A DNA stretch of 64,000 nucleotides from Chimonanthus salicifolius (lineage: Eukaryota > Streptophyta > Magnoliopsida > Laurales > Calycanthaceae). Numbering within the stretch: the first letter of the stretch is position 1; every line of letters starts with the position of its first letter. Below are positions 60,228 to 64,000 of this stretch, one piece after another. A program made the position numbers and the translations under genes. The stretch lies in NCBI GenBank assembly GCA_013350335.1, contig CM023540.1, forward strand, positions 50,450,552 to 50,514,551, in the 5' to 3' direction. The notes under the pieces are model-generated. The model was not told where the DNA came from and did not search any database. It saw only the letters and a list, made by a program, of their open reading frames with translations.

Positions 60228-61712
60228 CTATACTTCATATCCATTCCCTCTTTCCGGCAAGATCAGAATAGGAACAGTGGTAAGCTTCTGCTTCAGGTCT
60301 TCGAATCTTCCGTTGCATACATCAGACCATTCAAATTTGACTCCTTTCTGAGTGAGTCGGGTGAGGGGTGTTGCAATCCTAGAGAAGTCCATTATAAACT
60401 TCCGACAGTAGCCAGCTAGTCCAAGAAAGCTGCTGATTTTGGTCACATTCTTTGGAGCTTTCCAGTCTCTAACTGCTGCCACTTTAGCTGGTTCCACGGC
60501 TATTCCTTCTACTGATATGACATGTCCTAAGAAGTTGACCTCAGATAGCCAGAACTCGCACTTGCTTGCTTTGGCATATAACTGATTTCTCTTCAGAGTG
60601 TCCAGAACTATCCTCAAGTGCTCAGATAGCTCCTCCTGACTGGTGGAATAAATGAGGATATCATCAATGAAAACAATCACGAACTTATCCAGATAAGGTC
60701 GGAATATCCTGTTCATCAGATCCATGAACACGGCTAGTGCATTGGTGAGTCCAAATGGCATGACCACATATTCATATAGTCCATACCGAGTTTTGAAAGC
60801 CGTCTTCTGTATGTCCTCATCCCTGACACAGATTTGATGGTAGTGTGACATCAGATCAATTTTGGAAAAATAGCTGGAACCTCTGAGTTGATCGAATCGA
60901 TCATCAATTCTGGGTAGAGGGTACTTGTTCCTGACCGTCAGCTGATTCAATTTCCTATAATCCACACACATCCGAAGAGTACCATCCTTCTTCTTTACAA
61001 ATAATACCGATGCTCCCCAGGATGAAGTGTTGTTCCGGATGCATCCCGGCCTGAGTAACCCATCAATTTGTTTCTTCAGCTCAGACATTTCTGCTGGGGC
61101 CATCCAATAATGCGGCAATGATGCAGAAGCAGTGCCAAGATATAGCTTGATCTCGAAGTCAATCTCCCTTTTTGGAGGTAAACCAGGGAGTTCTGTCGGA
61201 AATACCTCTGCGTAGTCTTTCACTACCACAGGTAATTCAGCCATCGGCTCCTTGTCTAGTCTGATCCTGTTCAGTACTAGGTGGTTCATTTCTTCATGCA
61301 ATCTCCTGGTCATAGGAATGCTCTGTCTGTCTACATGTAGCACATATCGTTTTCCCTCAGGTGACCAAAATATCACTCTGCGGAGATAACAATCAATGTT
61401 GTCTTGGAAGTTAGCCAACCAATCCATGCTAAATATGATGTCGTACTTTGTCATCTCGAGTACCAGATAGTTGAATTTAAATCTGAACCCAGCAAGTTCA
61501 GTGTCTACCGAAGTGCAGATCAGACCAAATGATGTGTCTCCAATAAGGGATACAATAGTAAGTGTAGTGGACAATTGTTGTACTAGAGTACCAGTAACAG
61601 ATATAAAAGAGTGGGATACTCCTGAATCAAATAATGCAAAAGCATAAGAACTACCAACTACTGCCATACCTTGAATCACCGAATGATCCACTATCTCTAG
61701 AGGAGGAACCAA
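60228..61712 (-). pseudogene. Chromovirus protease and reverse transcriptase
   Basis: A 494-residue open stretch. The protease motif is [11 protein letters not shown] (residues 28-38), where family members usually read DSGA. RT follows, with [17 protein letters not shown] (237-253), YPLPRIDD, the catalytic FIDDIL (348-353), FLGHVIS and the thumb/connection region [15 protein letters not shown]. This is the longest intact frame in the window. RT would copy the element's RNA, and protease would cut the polyprotein. Upstream it is separated from the zinc-knuckle frame by stops between 61713 and 61757, and downstream RNase H is shifted. Confidence 0.93.
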
Positions 61713-61757
61713 AGTATATAACAGTCCAGATCTTGTCGGAGTTGGTGTCTATCCTAT

Positions 61758-62060
61758 CTAATTATGTGCTCTGGATGCTTGAGACTGAGCTGGTCGAGGT
61801 GAAGGACGGAAGGTACCCCTGGAGTAAAGAGGTCTATTGTTCTGTGGACACTCTCTCTTGAAATGACCCTGCTGGCCACACTGGAAACAGGTGCTAACAC
61901 CTCGAGGAATCTGAGAGACCGGTCCTGATGTGGAGGGCTGATTAGGATGAAAACCTCTAGTGGACCTAGTAGAAGGTGAGGGTCTCCTTGAGGTTGGGTC
62001 TGAATCTCTTATTCGGGAGGAAAGCATTTTCCCCGCTCTGACCTCGTCAGTTATCCACAA
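61758..62060 (-). pseudogene. Chromovirus nucleocapsid with CCHC knuckle
   Basis: CFQCGQQGHFKREC (CX2CX4HX4C) follows an S, R and P-rich linker. It binds element RNA. It is in the same frame as the protease-RT stretch but shifted from the gag core at 62047-62604, so one frame change lies near 62050. Confidence 0.9.
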
Positions 62061-62838
62061 ACCTAACTATCTTTGCCAACTCTTGTTCGGCTATACTAAC
62101 TCGACCAACCACTTCTGCCAAAGTAGCTGATTTGAATATTGTGACTTTGGCTCTTAGATTAGGTCGCAGTCCTCGTTCAAACTTCCGAGCCTTCTTGTAT
62201 TCTGTGTCTACCATGTACAAAGCATAACATGATAGACGGAGAAACTCTTGATAATATTCTGCGACAGTCATTGTGCCCTGGACTAGAGATACGAACGCTT
62301 GTGGCTGGCGCTCCTTCTCCTCCTTTGGAAAATAATGATCTAGAAACATTCCAGCGAACTGGTCCCATGTTATCTCAGTCCTTTCCCCCGCTGGAATCCG
62401 TGCTTGTTGACGTTTTATTACTCTCCACCATTTGCCGGCATCATCCACCAATTGTAAAGTAGCCAGCAGTATCTTGTCCTCATTACCGATGATCTTGAGC
62501 AACTTCAAGATCTTGGTAATATTCTTTATCCAGTTCTCCGCTCCTACGGGTCCCTCTTTCCCTTTGAAATAAGGAGGATACTGTTGTTGAAAGTCCCTGA
62601 CCATATTTTGGTCATGTGATTCATTGGAGGTTGTGCCTCCATTGCCGTTTTGATGTTGTTATAGAACGGAAGTGACTACCGCCTGTACTAGGCTCTACAG
62701 CTCAGGAGGTACTTCAGGAATGTTCACACTATTCTATCCCTCTTCCTAGTGTGGGTTCTGTCCCTCTTCCTACTGCGGGTTCTGTACCTCTTCCTCCTGA
62801 TACGGGTTTTGTTAGGTATTTCTTCTTCTTGGAGGCAT
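62047..62838 (-). pseudogene. Chromovirus gag (capsid) with repeat-bearing N-terminus
   Basis: The start is MPPRRRNT at 62838, in frame with the 185-residue open stretch from 62604. The head holds three QNPxxEEG-like repeats (62741-62812 at DNA level), several now with stop codons in frame. The retrotrans-gag core follows, with YPPYFKGKEGPVGAENWI, LVDDAGKWW, FLDHYFPKEEKER and FERGLRPNLRAKV. Gag forms the particle. Disabled by TAA/TAG codons in the first 70 codons. Confidence 0.85.
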
Positions 62839-63256
62839 TTTCTTAAGTCATCGAAACATTTCTTGACTTAGTTTTGTTATAAATTTTTATGTTTACATAG
62901 TTGGGGAAATTGCCTAATCATCATCTTTTATTTATTGTTTTGGGGAATTTTCCCATGTATCACATATTGTTTCTCATTTTGGGGAAATCCCAGTGTTTCT
63001 TATTTTGGGGAAATATGTCATATTTCGTTATGTTTGATATATCCATAATTATAATGATTGTCCTACCCTTGCTGTTATTTTCCTCGTCAATTGTTGTTCT
63101 CAGATTGAATGCTTACAGTTTGATTCTCAACAAAGTAAATTAATCTGGCCCCCGTGCAGCAGACTCCTAAGAGTTGGTCGGTTGGGATTCTTATCTTGTC
63201 AGTGAGACATGATACCGTATTAATCTTACTTTGCAAGACTTAACACTTCCAGTTTC
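62839..63256 (-). other. Leader of the chromovirus
   Basis: About 420 bp between PBS and gag start. A TTGGGGAAAT-like motif recurs four times (62901-63010) on the plus strand. No protein signal. Confidence 0.55.
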
Positions 63257-63268
63257 GCTCTGATACCA
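63257..63268 (-). promoter_or_regulatory. Primer-binding site of the chromovirus
   Basis: Plus-strand GCTCTGATACCA (minus TGGTATCAGAGC) lies 2 bp inside the LTR that starts at 63271, complementary to initiator Met tRNA. Confidence 0.93.
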
Positions 63269-63270
63269 AC

Positions 63271-64000
63271 TGTAATGCCCTGTCCTTTTTCACTCGTCGA
63301 AAATCAGATTATATTTTTTTTTATAAATAAAGAGTGAAACAGAGAAGGGGGAACCATCACGACGTGAGCTAAGTCCGAGTTTCCAAAACCCGACCCTTAA
63401 CTGGCCACCTTTACGTATGCGTGGACTAAGTCCACTAAAACAGTTCACACGCTTTACATTTAATTGAGGAATTGTTATATGAATAAAATACTATCCATAT
63501 CCACGATATTAATAAGCAAGGAAACCAATCACTATTAAATTAACTAAAACTTAAATATCCAAATTATCATCAAACCATAGCAAAATAAATCATTACAATA
63601 TCAAAATATCAGTTATCTCAATACATCATTCCAAAATCAAGCTAAGTAACATAAACATGACTCTGCCCAAACTCCTAAATTTGGCTCCCATCGTGCCCCA
63701 TGTCCTTGTCATTTCCTGTTCCATCATCTATAGGGTAGAAGTAGGGCGTTAGTCAACGCGCCCAGTAGGAATTCCAAATAGAGTTATGTACACATAGGAT
63801 CAATATAAAATCAATATAGAAAACATCATATCATGTTTGTAAACCATTTCATAAGTAATAAAACACAATGCATGATTTCCAAAACATAATCATGCTTACT
63901 TATGCATCATGCCATGGGTGTGAATGCCAAATGATCCCTCACCCAATTCCATATCCAACCACATCATATATACATAGTCTCCTTGATAAATCACCATAAC
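63271..64000 (-). repeat. 5' LTR of the chromovirus, cut by the window edge
   Basis: Begins TGTAATGCCCTGTCC and follows the partner LTR at 54991 closely, including the stem-loop (63744-63763, GGGCGTTAGTCAACGCGCCC). Many single-base differences are visible. The rest lies beyond 64000. Confidence 0.9.

Larger units (their letters stand above)
54991..64000 (-). mobile_element. Tekay/Del-type chromovirus, truncated by window edge
   Basis: The 3' LTR (54991-58283) and the beginning of the 5' LTR (63271 onward) match. The PBS (63257-63268) and polypurine tract (minus AAAAGAGGGTCATAT, next to 58283) are in place. Between them the gag, protease, RT, RNase H, integrase and chromodomain-like regions follow the standard gypsy order. 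At least four frame changes and several stops block expression. LTR sequences have clearly diverged, so insertion is not recent. Confidence 0.9.

Overview
This looks like nuclear DNA from a flowering plant. It is AT-rich and intergenic, and almost everything I can identify is transposable-element sequence. No intact host gene is visible. The only host-like coding remnants are a broken cytosolic sulfotransferase copy (about 2408-3392, minus) and a short ankyrin-type fragment (about 52450-52632, minus). I cannot name the species.

Layout. 1-4163: a 1.0-kb hAT-like element with a perfect 8-bp target duplication, a 166-bp MITE with its own perfect 8-bp duplication, then two tRNA-derived SINEs in opposite orientation on either side of the sulfotransferase pseudogene. 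4164-8741: a second hAT-like element (8-bp duplication, 7/8 match) split by a Ty3/gypsy-derived insertion (4703-7532, perfect 5-bp duplication) whose two ends are LTR ends facing opposite ways. About 8905-48257: one deeply nested complex. Its outer layer is a degenerate plus-strand gypsy element (B). B's first LTR is split by a minus-strand element of the same family (A, 9046-26005) with no recognisable protein genes and a PBS resembling tRNA-Asp. A's right LTR is split again by two 4.2-4.3 kb solo LTRs of another family in opposite orientations (16669-20966 plus, 21386-25574 minus). B's first LTR also holds a solo Copia (SIRE-like) LTR (26883-28789). B's second LTR is split by a minus-strand Tork-type Copia element (30902-47728). 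That element's integrase is split by a 2.7-kb solo LTR (41790-44478), and its reverse transcriptase by a gag-only SIRE-like Copia element (32527-40475).

48258-54990: a SIRE-like gag fragment with a tandem LTR duplication, an LTR-like remnant beside the ankyrin fragment, a MITE, and a clean 831-bp TRIM (perfect 5-bp duplication, initiator-Met PBS). 54991-64000: most of a minus-strand Tekay/Del-type chromovirus with gag, protease, RT/RNase H, integrase and a chromodomain-like tail. It is broken by frameshifts and stops, and its 5' LTR runs off the right edge.

How the parts relate. No pathway or operon is present. The window records successive insertions whose order follows from who interrupts whom. 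The most unusual signal lies inside the LTRs. Several unrelated LTR families (Ty3/gypsy and Ty1/copia) each carry their own array of short palindromes or hairpins. The chromovirus-type LTRs also share a fixed-position stem-loop and a fixed-position slot filled by a different minisatellite in each copy. I found no CRISPR array, rRNA gene or functional tRNA gene. All calls are by eye, without database searches.
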